Below, in pieces: positions 51,958 to 59,889 of a DNA stretch of 64,000 nt; the first letter of the stretch is position 1; every line of letters begins with the position of its first letter. The notes beneath the pieces were generated by a model. It saw only the letters and a program-made list of their open reading frames with translations, ran no database searches and was not told the origin of the DNA. The translations under genes and the position numbers were made by a program. The DNA lies in the NCBI GenBank assembly GCA_016713675.1, contig JADJOS010000005.1:62001-126000 (forward strand). Reading direction: 5' to 3'. The stretch is from Acidobacteriota bacterium. GTDB taxonomy: Bacteria; Acidobacteriota; Blastocatellia; Pyrinomonadales; Pyrinomonadaceae.

Positions 51958-52662
51958 ATGCCTAAGCGGGAAGACTGGTTACCATACGGGAAGGAGGAGC
52001 GGAAGCTGGCTTTGGGGCGGTTGGCGGTTGGGGCTGAGACTTATCAGGCTCAGTTGGGGCTTTCGCCCGCCGAAGTTGACCGGATAAAGGCGATCGCGGA
52101 GGAATATGCGTTCGCCGTGGACGTTTTCGAGCGGAACCGCCGAAATCTGCGGGTTTTGCGTATGTGGCGGGACTCGGTCATATCGAATGAACGCACGCTG
52201 AAGCCCGTTGACGAGCGTCCGATGTTCGATAACACGCCGATGCCGGTCGGCACTAAGGGCGGTTTGATCGCCGAGGCGCGTAAATATGTTCGCCAGATCA
52301 AATCCAAAGGCGGATACAGAGAAGGTATGGGCATCGCAATGAACATTCTGCCGCCCAATCACGTCAAAAAACCTCTGCGCGAGCTCGCACCGAAGATTAA
52401 AGTGACTGCCGTCGAGGGTTTTCGCGTAAAGATCGCCTGCGAGATGGAGGGAATGACCGCGGTGCAGATCGAATTTAGGCGGAAGGGTGAAGAAAAGTGG
52501 GAGAAGGTGGCGTTCCTGACCAAACTGCCTGAGACGATCTTCATCGAACCCCGCGTCATGGGCGTCCCCGAAACCGGCCAGATCCGCGCCATCTTCATAA
52601 AGAACAACAAGATCGTCGGCCAATACTCAAACATGCCGACGGTGACGATATTCGGGATGTAG
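51958..52662 (+). CDS. Hypothetical protein downstream of iteron array
   Basis: The 234-residue soluble protein begins MPKREDWLPYGKEERKLALG. The N-terminal half is helical (LSPAEVDRIKAIAEEYAFAVDVFERN); the C-terminal third (from about 160, KIKVTAVEGFRVKIACEMEGMTAVQIEFRRKGEEKWEKV) looks like a fibronectin-III-type beta domain. ATG 51958 has GGAGG 8 nt upstream. No known function. The 11 x 21-bp array and a palindrome-overlapped promoter precede it, so it may be specially regulated. Confidence 0.72.
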   Translation: MPKREDWLPYGKEERKLALGRLAVGAETYQAQLGLSPAEVDRIKAIAEEYAFAVDVFERNRRNLRVLRMWRDSVISNERTLKPVDERPMFDNTPMPVGTKGGLIAEARKYVRQIKSKGGYREGMGIAMNILPPNHVKKPLRELAPKIKVTAVEGFRVKIACEMEGMTAVQIEFRRKGEEKWEKVAFLTKLPETIFIEPRVMGVPETGQIRAIFIKNNKIVGQYSNMPTVTIFGM

Positions 52663-52667
52663 CGGGG

Positions 52668-53060
52668 CTAGAAACCGGTCCAGCCGGCGCTAGATTTCGT
52701 CGAAACATCCTCGAAGGTTACTTTTGAGCACTCGAGCTCAATTTGTTCGCCCTCTGTAAAGATGCGGAGTCCCGCGACAGACACGTTCGCTAGCCGTATT
52801 ACCCGGAGGCTCGTTTGGCTGTTCTTAGTTCCGACGCGGATGTAAATATTGGCTTCGGGGAGAGTGGCGCCCGAAACGGCCAGTTCGTGGAAGCGAGCCG
52901 TGTGCTCATCCGTTACGCGCATCACGTAGATCCGCTTCCAGTCGACGCTTGCCGGCACCCGCGCGCCAGACGAGTTAAATGCAATGCTCTCGATCTCGGT
53001 AGAAAGCGTGCTGCTCCGGCCGATTAATTTGGGGATCTCGAGCGTCATCTTTGTAGGCAT
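52668..53060 (-). CDS. Hcp-like protein (type VI secretion tube family fold), tentative
   Basis: The 130-residue protein begins MPTKMTLEIPKLIGRSST and has an Hcp-like order: an N-terminal strand, IESIAFN, a long middle with RVTDEHTARFHELAVSGATLPEANIYIRV, then a late strand pair ending IELECSKVTFEDV. This resembles the TssD/Hcp fold and its relatives used as effectors or contractile-tube proteins. No other type VI gene is near, so an orphan Hcp or unrelated beta-barrel protein is possible. It converges with the gene at 51958 with a 5-nt gap. Confidence 0.45.
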   Translation of the reverse strand: MPTKMTLEIPKLIGRSSTLSTEIESIAFNSSGARVPASVDWKRIYVMRVTDEHTARFHELAVSGATLPEANIYIRVGTKNSQTSLRVIRLANVSVAGLRIFTEGEQIELECSKVTFEDVSTKSSAGWTGF

Positions 53061-53177
53061 TGGGTAAAATTCACCTCCGAGTTGATCTCTGCAGTGCTTG
53101 AAAAGCTATCACCTTTCGCTGCGGCACGCAAGGAAATGCAAGACGCGTCCGCCTGATTCTGATATCATCTGTCGTAT

Positions 53178-54035
53178 ATGAATTGGTTAGAGAACGGTGA
53201 GATATTGGCGAGTATCGGGGAGTTTCTCGCGGAGGACATTGGGCGGGGCGATATTACTACGACGGCGACGGTGCCGCAGGATACGCGGGGCGTCGGGCGG
53301 TTTTTGGCGAAGGAATATCTCGTGCTGTGCGGGCTGGATGTGGCCGAGGCGGTGTTTTTTCAGCTTGATCCGGACGTCGGCGAGATCGAGACCGGCTACA
53401 ACGAGGGCGACGAGATCGAGGAAGGCACCGTTTTTGGCTCGATGAAGGGCTACGCGGACGTTTTGCTCGTCGGCGAACGCACCGCGCTTAATCTTATTCA
53501 GCGAATGTCCGGCATCGCGACGCTGACGCGGCAGTTTGTAAAGGCTGTCGAAGGGACGGGCGCCGCGATCGTTGATACGCGAAAGACTACGCCGGGACTG
53601 CGCGCCCTTGAGAAATACGCCGTGACCGTTGGCGGCGGCAAGAATCATCGGATGGGGCTCGATGACGGCGTGCTTATCAAAGACAACCACATCGCCCTCG
53701 CCGGCGGCATCACGCGTGCCGTCTCCGCCGCCAAAGAACGCGTCGGCCACCTCCACAAGATCGAGGTCGAGATCGGCAATTGGGCCCAACTAAGAGAAGC
53801 CATCGAAGCCGGGGCCGAGATCGTTATGCTCGACAACCAAACTCCCGAAGAAGCTGCCAAACTCGTCGGAATGGCCCGCAATCTCAATCCCAACGTCCTC
53901 ATCGAAGCCTCCGGAAACATGGACCTCGACCGCGTGCGTTCGTATGCCGAGGCCGGAGTTGACCTTATCTCAGTCGGCAGGATCACGCATTCTGCTCGCG
54001 CTGTTGATATATCGTTTAAGATACAGATCGGGTAA
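53178..54035 (+). CDS. nadC: Nicotinate-nucleotide pyrophosphorylase (carboxylating)
   Basis: The 285-residue enzyme converts quinolinate and PRPP to nicotinate mononucleotide in NAD synthesis. Seen: EDIGRGDITTTA, GERTALNLIQRMSGIAT, VDTRKTTPGLRALEKYAVTVGGG, HRMGLDDGVLIKDNHI, EVEIGNWAQLREAIEAGAEIVMLDN and the closing DLISVGRITHSARAVDIS. All active-site basic residues of the family are present. Single gene; a long palindrome lies just after its stop. Confidence 0.96.
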   Translation: MNWLENGEILASIGEFLAEDIGRGDITTTATVPQDTRGVGRFLAKEYLVLCGLDVAEAVFFQLDPDVGEIETGYNEGDEIEEGTVFGSMKGYADVLLVGERTALNLIQRMSGIATLTRQFVKAVEGTGAAIVDTRKTTPGLRALEKYAVTVGGGKNHRMGLDDGVLIKDNHIALAGGITRAVSAAKERVGHLHKIEVEIGNWAQLREAIEAGAEIVMLDNQTPEEAAKLVGMARNLNPNVLIEASGNMDLDRVRSYAEAGVDLISVGRITHSARAVDISFKIQIG

Positions 54036-54042
54036 GAGTCTT

Positions 54043-54128
54043 TAACCACATAGGAACATAGGGAACATAGTTAGGGCAAAGAAATTTTGTCTTTTCTTGT
54101 CTATGTGTCCTATGTTTCTATGTGGTTA
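54043..54128. repeat. Palindromic repeat TAACCACATAGGAACATAGG
   Basis: The left arm begins TAACCACATAGGAACATAGG at 54043 and the right arm ends CCTATGTTTCTATGTGGTTA at 54128: inverted copies, with AAAGAAA/TTTTCTT nearer the centre. It lies between convergent nadC and the CPBP gene and overlaps the last seven codons of the latter, including its stop. Confidence 0.85.
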
Positions 54129-55009
54129 GTCTTTCCGGGGAAGAAGTGAATGACGATTGTTGAGATAACCAACGCGACGGTACAGACGATGCCGCCTTCG
54201 ATGCCGTAGGTCGTGCCGGTGAGCCATGTCGGACCGGTGTCGATCTCGCGTAGGAGCGGATTCTTTGTGATATCTGTCAGGCCGCTGACCTCGATGCCGA
54301 AGAACGAGCCCTGCATCCAGTTCCACATCAAATGCAAACCCCAGACGAACCACAGATCGCGCGTTTTTAGATAAGCCACGCTGAACCAGATGCCGGCGAG
54401 GACGGTGTTGAGCGTCGAGATGACGCCTGCGTTCGGATTGTCGGCGTGGACCAGGCCGAAGAAAACGGACGTCAGCAGTATCGCGAGCCAGGCAAGGTTC
54501 GACCGGGCGAATGTTTGCAGAATATATCCCCGAAAGAGAGCCTCTTCCATCGCCGCTGCGGCGGCGAATACGCCGAACGACACTGCCAACGACGTCAACA
54601 CAGGTTGCCAGCCGTTCGCGAGATTCAGTTCGAACCGTTGACCGCCGAATACAAACGCGACAAGCACCGCAAAGCTAAGAGTTGCACCGCCCGCGACAAC
54701 GCCGAGCACGAAATTCCGGATCCAACTGCCCGAGAATGATGCCCCAAGAGCACCAAACGGCAGCTTTTCGAGCCACTTTCCGCACAGCCAGCCGATGACG
54801 ATCGCCGGGATCAATGCAGCGACGGCGTTCGCGGCGAGTGATATTGACTGGAGAGATGCCGATTCGAAATTCGCCGTAAACAGACCGGCTTGAACGATCG
54901 TTCCGAGAATAACGGAGAAAAAGATGAACGCGATTAGAAACAAGCCCGCCCGCCAACCGCTGCGGAGCTGTCCGTCTTTGCCGATGAATATCAGTTGAAT
55001 CGTTTCCAC
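54110..55009 (-). CDS. CPBP-family intramembrane metalloprotease (Abi/CAAX-like)
   Basis: The 299-residue membrane protein has about eight helices. The family motifs are EEALFRGYIL (EEXXXR) and FFGLVHADNP (His), followed by a third motif near WGLHLMWNW. These proteases are related to Rce1 and to bacteriocin self-immunity proteins; the target here is unknown. The C-terminus TNHIET is encoded by the palindromic repeat at 54043-54128, so the natural end may once have been different. No partner gene. Confidence 0.85.
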   Translation of the reverse strand: METIQLIFIGKDGQLRSGWRAGLFLIAFIFFSVILGTIVQAGLFTANFESASLQSISLAANAVAALIPAIVIGWLCGKWLEKLPFGALGASFSGSWIRNFVLGVVAGGATLSFAVLVAFVFGGQRFELNLANGWQPVLTSLAVSFGVFAAAAAMEEALFRGYILQTFARSNLAWLAILLTSVFFGLVHADNPNAGVISTLNTVLAGIWFSVAYLKTRDLWFVWGLHLMWNWMQGSFFGIEVSGLTDITKNPLLREIDTGPTWLTGTTYGIEGGIVCTVALVISTIVIHFFPGKTNHIET

Positions 55010-55091
55010 GCCTCACCGATTGTACGCGAAGCCGAACACGGTCGGCAAAGCAGGCCGGTGAGAGCCGTTGTTTGTGCTAAACTTTCTTGAA

Positions 55092-57242
55092 ATGGAGACA
55101 CAGCCGGTCGTAAAAAAGCAACGCAAGGTACCGTGGATCATCGGCTCGATGATCGTGCTGACCTTTACGTTCCTGATCGTGCTGCAATCGTCAAATCTTG
55201 GCCGCAGTCTCGCTGTTGAGACCGCCAGCGACACTCTGCTCCTGTATGCTCTTTCGTCGCTCAATTTCATAGCGCTCATCATCTTCTGTTTCTTTTTCCT
55301 GCGCAGCATTTTGAAACTAATGCGCGAGCGTCGAATGTCGGTGCTCGGTTCGCAGATCAAGACGCGGCTGCTCATCTATTTCTTTGTGCTCAGCCTACTG
55401 CCGATCATGGCGATGGCGGTATTCTCGTTCTTGTTCATGAACCGTGCGCTCGAACGCTGGTTCTCTCAGATCCCTGAGAACGTCATTCGTGAGGCCCGCG
55501 ATATTCAGCGGCAGTCGTTGGCGGAAAGGTCGTTAAGGCTGAACGAGACGGCGACAATGCTGGCGAAGGTGTTGGGAACCGGCAGCCTCGCGACCCATGA
55601 CCTGAACAGCATAGCGACGTCCGGGAATATTGCCCATATCGAGGTTTTGAGCTCAGATCACCGCACGCTCGCCGTTGGCGAAAAGCCAATGACCGCTGAA
55701 CAAAAAGAATCTGTTGACCAGACCGTCGAACAGGTGCGAAAACGTATCGCGGAATTGCCCAACGGTGCGGTCATTGCGGAAATGTCAGGCGGCCGCAGGC
55801 TTTTGATCGTACCCGACCCAATGTCGGAACAGGCTGTGAACCAGATGGTCGAGAATTCGCTCGGCGAATTTGACCGGCTGAAGGCGAAACAGATCACCGT
55901 CCGTCAGGTCGGGCTGCTTACGCTTGGGGTGCTCACATTCTTGCTGATCTTCATTTCGTCGTGGCTCGCCATTTATATCGCCCGCGGATTGACCATCCCG
56001 ATCAAGGCCCTGGCCGAAGGTGCCGGCGAGATCGCCCGAGGCAATCTCGCTCATCGTGTCGATGTCATTGCCGAGGACGAACTCGATATCCTTGTCGCGG
56101 CCTTTAATGAGATGTCTTCGAAACTTGAGGCGAATTCGGCCGAACTGAGCAGCCGCCGAAAGTATATCGAGACCATACTCGAATCGCTGCCGACCGGCGT
56201 GATCTCCTTCGACGCATTGAACCGCGTTGGAACGATAAACAGGGCCGCACTCAGTATTCTGCGTCTCGACGAAACCGGTCTTGTCGGCGTCGAACTCAAG
56301 CAATTGGTAAGCAAGGAAAATTACGAAGCTCTCGAACGCCTGCTTAATCGAGCCCGGCGTGTCGGGCATTCCTCGGAGCAAACTGTACTTCAGGTCGAAT
56401 CGACCGACGGTTCTCACGAGTCCGACAAAGGACTGAATGTAGCTCTAACGGCAACAGCATTGCCGACCGAAGGCGGAGCCGTGCTTGTCATCGAAGACCT
56501 TTCAGAGTTGATCGCTGCTCAACGCGCGTCAGCCTGGCAAGAGGTCGCACGACGAATGGCACATGAGATCAAAAATCCGCTGACGCCGATCCAGCTTTCC
56601 GCCGAACGCATTGCTAAACGCTTTGCGTCAACCGGCCACGTCGAGAACGGCGTCGGCAAACGCATCGACGACAAAGGTGCGATCGGCGACGTTGTCGAAG
56701 AAAGTACCTCGACCATCTTGCGCGAGGTCAGTTCGCTCAAGGCAATGGTCGATGAATTCTCGCGATTCGCGCGACTTCCGGATGCGAAACTCGAAACCGG
56801 GAATCTCAATGAGATCGTCGAACAGGCGGTCGCGTCGTTCGAGGGCCGTTTTGCCGACATCACGATCGAAACCGAGCTCGGGACGAACGTTCCTGATACA
56901 ATGATCGACGCCGAGCAGCTAAAACGCGTGTTCGTAAACCTGATCGAAAACGCGGTCGAGGCATTTGCCGAGAGCGAAACGGACAAACGTGTAACCGTTA
57001 GAACGCGGCACGACACGGCACGCGATCTGCTAGTCGCAGAGGTTGCAGACAACGGCAAAGGCATCAGTCCGGCGGATCTGCAAAAGCTGTTTCAGCCGTA
57101 TTTTTCGACCAAAGGACGCGGCACCGGCCTCGGCCTCGCCATCGTCCGCCGCATCGTCAGCGAACACCACGGCAAGATAAACGCCGTCGCGAACCAGCCG
57201 CGTGGTGCTAAATTTATTATTGAACTTCCCGTGGGGGCTTAG
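55092..57242 (+). CDS. ntrY: NtrY-like transmembrane sensor histidine kinase
   Basis: The kinase has 716 residues: three N-terminal helices, a periplasmic region of about 150 residues, another helix (about 268-293, LTLGVLTFLLIFISSWLAIYI), HAMP (about 294-346), PAS (about 362-470), HisKA with MAHEIKNPLTPIQLS (phospho-His near 491) and HATPase_c with DNGKGIS and GRGTGLGLAIVRRIV. This is the NtrY architecture. I start at METQPVV (ATG 55092). The response regulator gene follows 9 nt later and must be its partner. The signal sensed is not readable from sequence. Confidence 0.9.
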   Translation: METQPVVKKQRKVPWIIGSMIVLTFTFLIVLQSSNLGRSLAVETASDTLLLYALSSLNFIALIIFCFFFLRSILKLMRERRMSVLGSQIKTRLLIYFFVLSLLPIMAMAVFSFLFMNRALERWFSQIPENVIREARDIQRQSLAERSLRLNETATMLAKVLGTGSLATHDLNSIATSGNIAHIEVLSSDHRTLAVGEKPMTAEQKESVDQTVEQVRKRIAELPNGAVIAEMSGGRRLLIVPDPMSEQAVNQMVENSLGEFDRLKAKQITVRQVGLLTLGVLTFLLIFISSWLAIYIARGLTIPIKALAEGAGEIARGNLAHRVDVIAEDELDILVAAFNEMSSKLEANSAELSSRRKYIETILESLPTGVISFDALNRVGTINRAALSILRLDETGLVGVELKQLVSKENYEALERLLNRARRVGHSSEQTVLQVESTDGSHESDKGLNVALTATALPTEGGAVLVIEDLSELIAAQRASAWQEVARRMAHEIKNPLTPIQLSAERIAKRFASTGHVENGVGKRIDDKGAIGDVVEESTSTILREVSSLKAMVDEFSRFARLPDAKLETGNLNEIVEQAVASFEGRFADITIETELGTNVPDTMIDAEQLKRVFVNLIENAVEAFAESETDKRVTVRTRHDTARDLLVAEVADNGKGISPADLQKLFQPYFSTKGRGTGLGLAIVRRIVSEHHGKINAVANQPRGAKFIIELPVGA

Positions 57243-57251
57243 AGAGGTTTA

Positions 57252-58604
57252 ATGCCAGATTCCATTTTGATAGTTGACGACGAACGCGGGATCCGCGAGA
57301 CGCTGAGCAGCGTGTTGCGAGACGAGGGCTTTGCTGTGGTGGCTGTCGCGTCGGGCGAGGAGTGTCTTGAGATCACGCGGAAGCAGCATTTTGCGTGTAT
57401 TCTGCTCGATATTTGGCTCGGCGATGGCATCGACGGGCTTGAGACGCTGTCGAAACTGAATGAAGAGGGAAGCGATGCGGCGGTCGTGATGATCTCGGGT
57501 CATGGGAATATCGAGACAGCAGTTAAATCTACAAAGCTTGGGGCGTTCGATTTTATCGAAAAGCCGCTCAGCCTCGAACGAACAGTCATCACCGTCAAAA
57601 ACGCTGTCCGTACACGCGAACTCGAACGCGTCAATCAGCAACTACAGAGCGATCTCGCTGACGAATACGTCATGATCGGCGAATCGGTCGCAATGCGTGC
57701 TCTTCGCAAACAGATCGCGATCGTCGCTCCTTCGGACGGGCGGGTATTGATCTCAGGCGAGAGCGGAACCGGAAAGGAACTCGTAGCCCGTGCGATCCAC
57801 GCCCAATCAAAACGCCGCAATGCGCCGTTCGTCGAGATAAATTCAGCCGCGATACCTGAGGAATTGGTGGAATCAGAGTTGTTTGGCCATGCGAAGGGAG
57901 CGTTTTCGGGTGCGACGCGGTCTAAGAAAGGGAAATTTGAGATCGCCGACGGTGCGACGCTTTTCTTAGATGAGATAGGCGATATGTCGCCGCGTGTGCA
58001 GGCAAAGATGCTTCGTGTTCTCGAAGAGCAGCGTTTCGAACCGGTTGGCAGCAACACGCCGGTTTCCGTCGATGTCCGCGTCGTTTCGGCCACAAACAAG
58101 CCGCTCGAATCGTTGATCGACAACGGGAATTTCCGCTCGGATCTGTTCTATCGTTTGAATGTGATCCCGTTCCAGATCCCTCCGCTTCGCGAGCGAAGCG
58201 AAGACGTGCCGCTTTTGGTGGAGCATTTTAACCGCAGATTTTCGGCTGATTACGGCAAACATGTAAAGGTATTTGCCCCCGACGCTCTTGAAAAGCTGCA
58301 AAACAGCGACTGGCTCGGCAATGTGCGCGAGCTGAAGAACACGATCGAGCGTATCGTCATCATGTCTTCGAAAGAGATGATCACGGCCGACGACCTGCCG
58401 GCGATGGAAACAACGAACGAGCGTCCCGCGATCAGCTTTCGCTTTCCCAGTTTCAAAGATGCGACCGACGCATATCAACGCGAATTCATCCTCCACAAAC
58501 TCGCCGAACACGATGGCAGCGTCGCAAAGGCCGCAGAAGAAATGGGCGTCGACCGCAGCCATCTGTATCGCCGCATGCGAAATCTCGGTATTCAAGCGAA
58601 ATGA
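57252..58604 (+). CDS. ntrX: NtrX/NtrC-type sigma-54 activator
   Basis: The 450-residue protein has a receiver (phospho-Asp53 in LLDIWLGDGIDG; KPLS near 104), AAA+ domain with Walker A GESGTGKE (169-176), sigma-54 contact loop GAFSGA (216-221; the consensus is GAFTGA, so Thr is replaced by Ser) and Walker B ATLFLDEIGDM, and a Fis-type helix-turn-helix at the end (DGSVAKAAEEMGVDRSHLYRRM). It should activate RpoN promoters on phosphorylation by the adjacent NtrY. The pilin promoter at 7078 is one RpoN-type site in the window, but a link is unproven. Confidence 0.92.
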   Translation: MPDSILIVDDERGIRETLSSVLRDEGFAVVAVASGEECLEITRKQHFACILLDIWLGDGIDGLETLSKLNEEGSDAAVVMISGHGNIETAVKSTKLGAFDFIEKPLSLERTVITVKNAVRTRELERVNQQLQSDLADEYVMIGESVAMRALRKQIAIVAPSDGRVLISGESGTGKELVARAIHAQSKRRNAPFVEINSAAIPEELVESELFGHAKGAFSGATRSKKGKFEIADGATLFLDEIGDMSPRVQAKMLRVLEEQRFEPVGSNTPVSVDVRVVSATNKPLESLIDNGNFRSDLFYRLNVIPFQIPPLRERSEDVPLLVEHFNRRFSADYGKHVKVFAPDALEKLQNSDWLGNVRELKNTIERIVIMSSKEMITADDLPAMETTNERPAISFRFPSFKDATDAYQREFILHKLAEHDGSVAKAAEEMGVDRSHLYRRMRNLGIQAK

Positions 58605-58716
58605 TCGTCTGAGCTAACAATTGTTCGGTTCAAGAATGCGAAATTCCCAAAAATGCCTTATCATCAATCGGATTTGGCGTTTCAGCTAAGATTTTATCCA
58701 ATATCAGGAGAATAAA

Positions 58717-59733
58717 TTGCGTAACTTTAGATCGATCGCGAAATTGGGGACAGTTTCCTGTTTAGTTTTGGCATCATTGGCATTTTCGGCATGTTCGGGC
58801 GGCACTGCATCGACGGCGACCAATACGGCACCGCCCAAGCCCGCACGGCAGCCGAGCCAGGCTACGTTCCTCGCTGTTGGTGACATTATGCTGTCGCGCG
58901 GAGTGGCACGAGTGATCGACAACGCCCGCGACCCGCTGGTTCCTTTTTCCGCGCTTGAGAAAGAGTTCCTTTCGACCGACTTTAACTTCGGCAATCTCGA
59001 AAGCCCCGTTTCGGGTAATGATAGCCGCGTCGGCAAGGGACTGGTGTTCAATGCCCGCAAGGCTGACATCGCCGGATTAGTTAAGTACAAATTCAAGGTC
59101 GTCAATCTAGCCAACAACCACGCTCTTGATCAGGGAGCGAACGGACTGCAATTCACGCGAGATTTTCTTACACAACAGGGAATCGAATTTCTCGGGGTCG
59201 GTGCCGACCTGAGCGAGGCGTGGAAGCCGAAGTTCGTCGAAGCCAACGGAATAAAGATCGGCTTTGTCGGTGCTTCGTATGCGTCGATCAACGACGGCGG
59301 CGTCGCCCGCAACAACTATGTGGCGAGGGTCGAGGACGAAGACCAATTAAAAGCGGCGATCGAGAGTGCCCGTAAGCAGTCTGATTTCGTGGTCGTGACG
59401 ATGCACGCCGGTATCGAATATGTTCGTCTGCCCGACAGAACTCAGGTCAAATTTGCCCGTGCGGCAGTCGATTTTGGGGCGGATGTCGTTATCGGAGCCC
59501 ATCCTCATTGGGTGCAGGTGGCCGAAGAATACAATGGCAAGATGATCTATTACTCGCTCGGCAATTTCATTTTCGACCAGCGAAAGCCTGAGACGATCCT
59601 CGGGCTAATGCTCAAGGTCAACGTCAAAACAACCGCCGACCCTGACCAGCGAGCGTTGCTCGACAGCATTGAATACATGCCGGTAGTGATCGAAAAATGG
59701 GAATCCCCGTATGGCCACGCCCTCCGAGGCTAA
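58717..59733 (+). CDS. CapA-family lipoprotein (PGA_cap, metallophosphatase-like)
   Basis: The 338-residue predicted lipoprotein has lipobox LAFSAC near residue 25. The PGA_cap domain follows: FLAVGDIMLSRGVARVID, FNFGNLESPVSG, NLANNHALDQG, GVGADLSEAWKP and AHPHWVQVAEEYNGKMIYYSLGNFIFDQ. CapA members take part in poly-gamma-glutamate capsule anchoring or have metallophosphatase-type activity. The start is TTG 58717 with AGGAG upstream. It stands alone; no capB or capC is near, so a capsule role is not supported by context. Confidence 0.85.
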   Translation: MRNFRSIAKLGTVSCLVLASLAFSACSGGTASTATNTAPPKPARQPSQATFLAVGDIMLSRGVARVIDNARDPLVPFSALEKEFLSTDFNFGNLESPVSGNDSRVGKGLVFNARKADIAGLVKYKFKVVNLANNHALDQGANGLQFTRDFLTQQGIEFLGVGADLSEAWKPKFVEANGIKIGFVGASYASINDGGVARNNYVARVEDEDQLKAAIESARKQSDFVVVTMHAGIEYVRLPDRTQVKFARAAVDFGADVVIGAHPHWVQVAEEYNGKMIYYSLGNFIFDQRKPETILGLMLKVNVKTTADPDQRALLDSIEYMPVVIEKWESPYGHALRG

Positions 59734-59824
59734 GATGATCCTGCAAAAGATCAACATTACCGATCCCATTTATCGGCCCGGCGCGTCGGCAAAATAGAAA
59801 ACCGGAAGCGAATCTTACTGAAAT

Positions 59825-59858
59825 AAAAAGCCCCGCCGAAATTCGGAGGGGCTTTTTT
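59825..59858. terminator. Bidirectional terminator
   Basis: AAAAAGCCCCGCCGAA and TTCGGAGGGGCTTTTTT form a strong stem with A and T runs on opposite sides. It lies between convergent capA-like and M3 peptidase genes and suits both. Confidence 0.85.
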
Positions 59859-59889
59859 CAGCTAAGTCGATGAATACGACATTTCAGTG

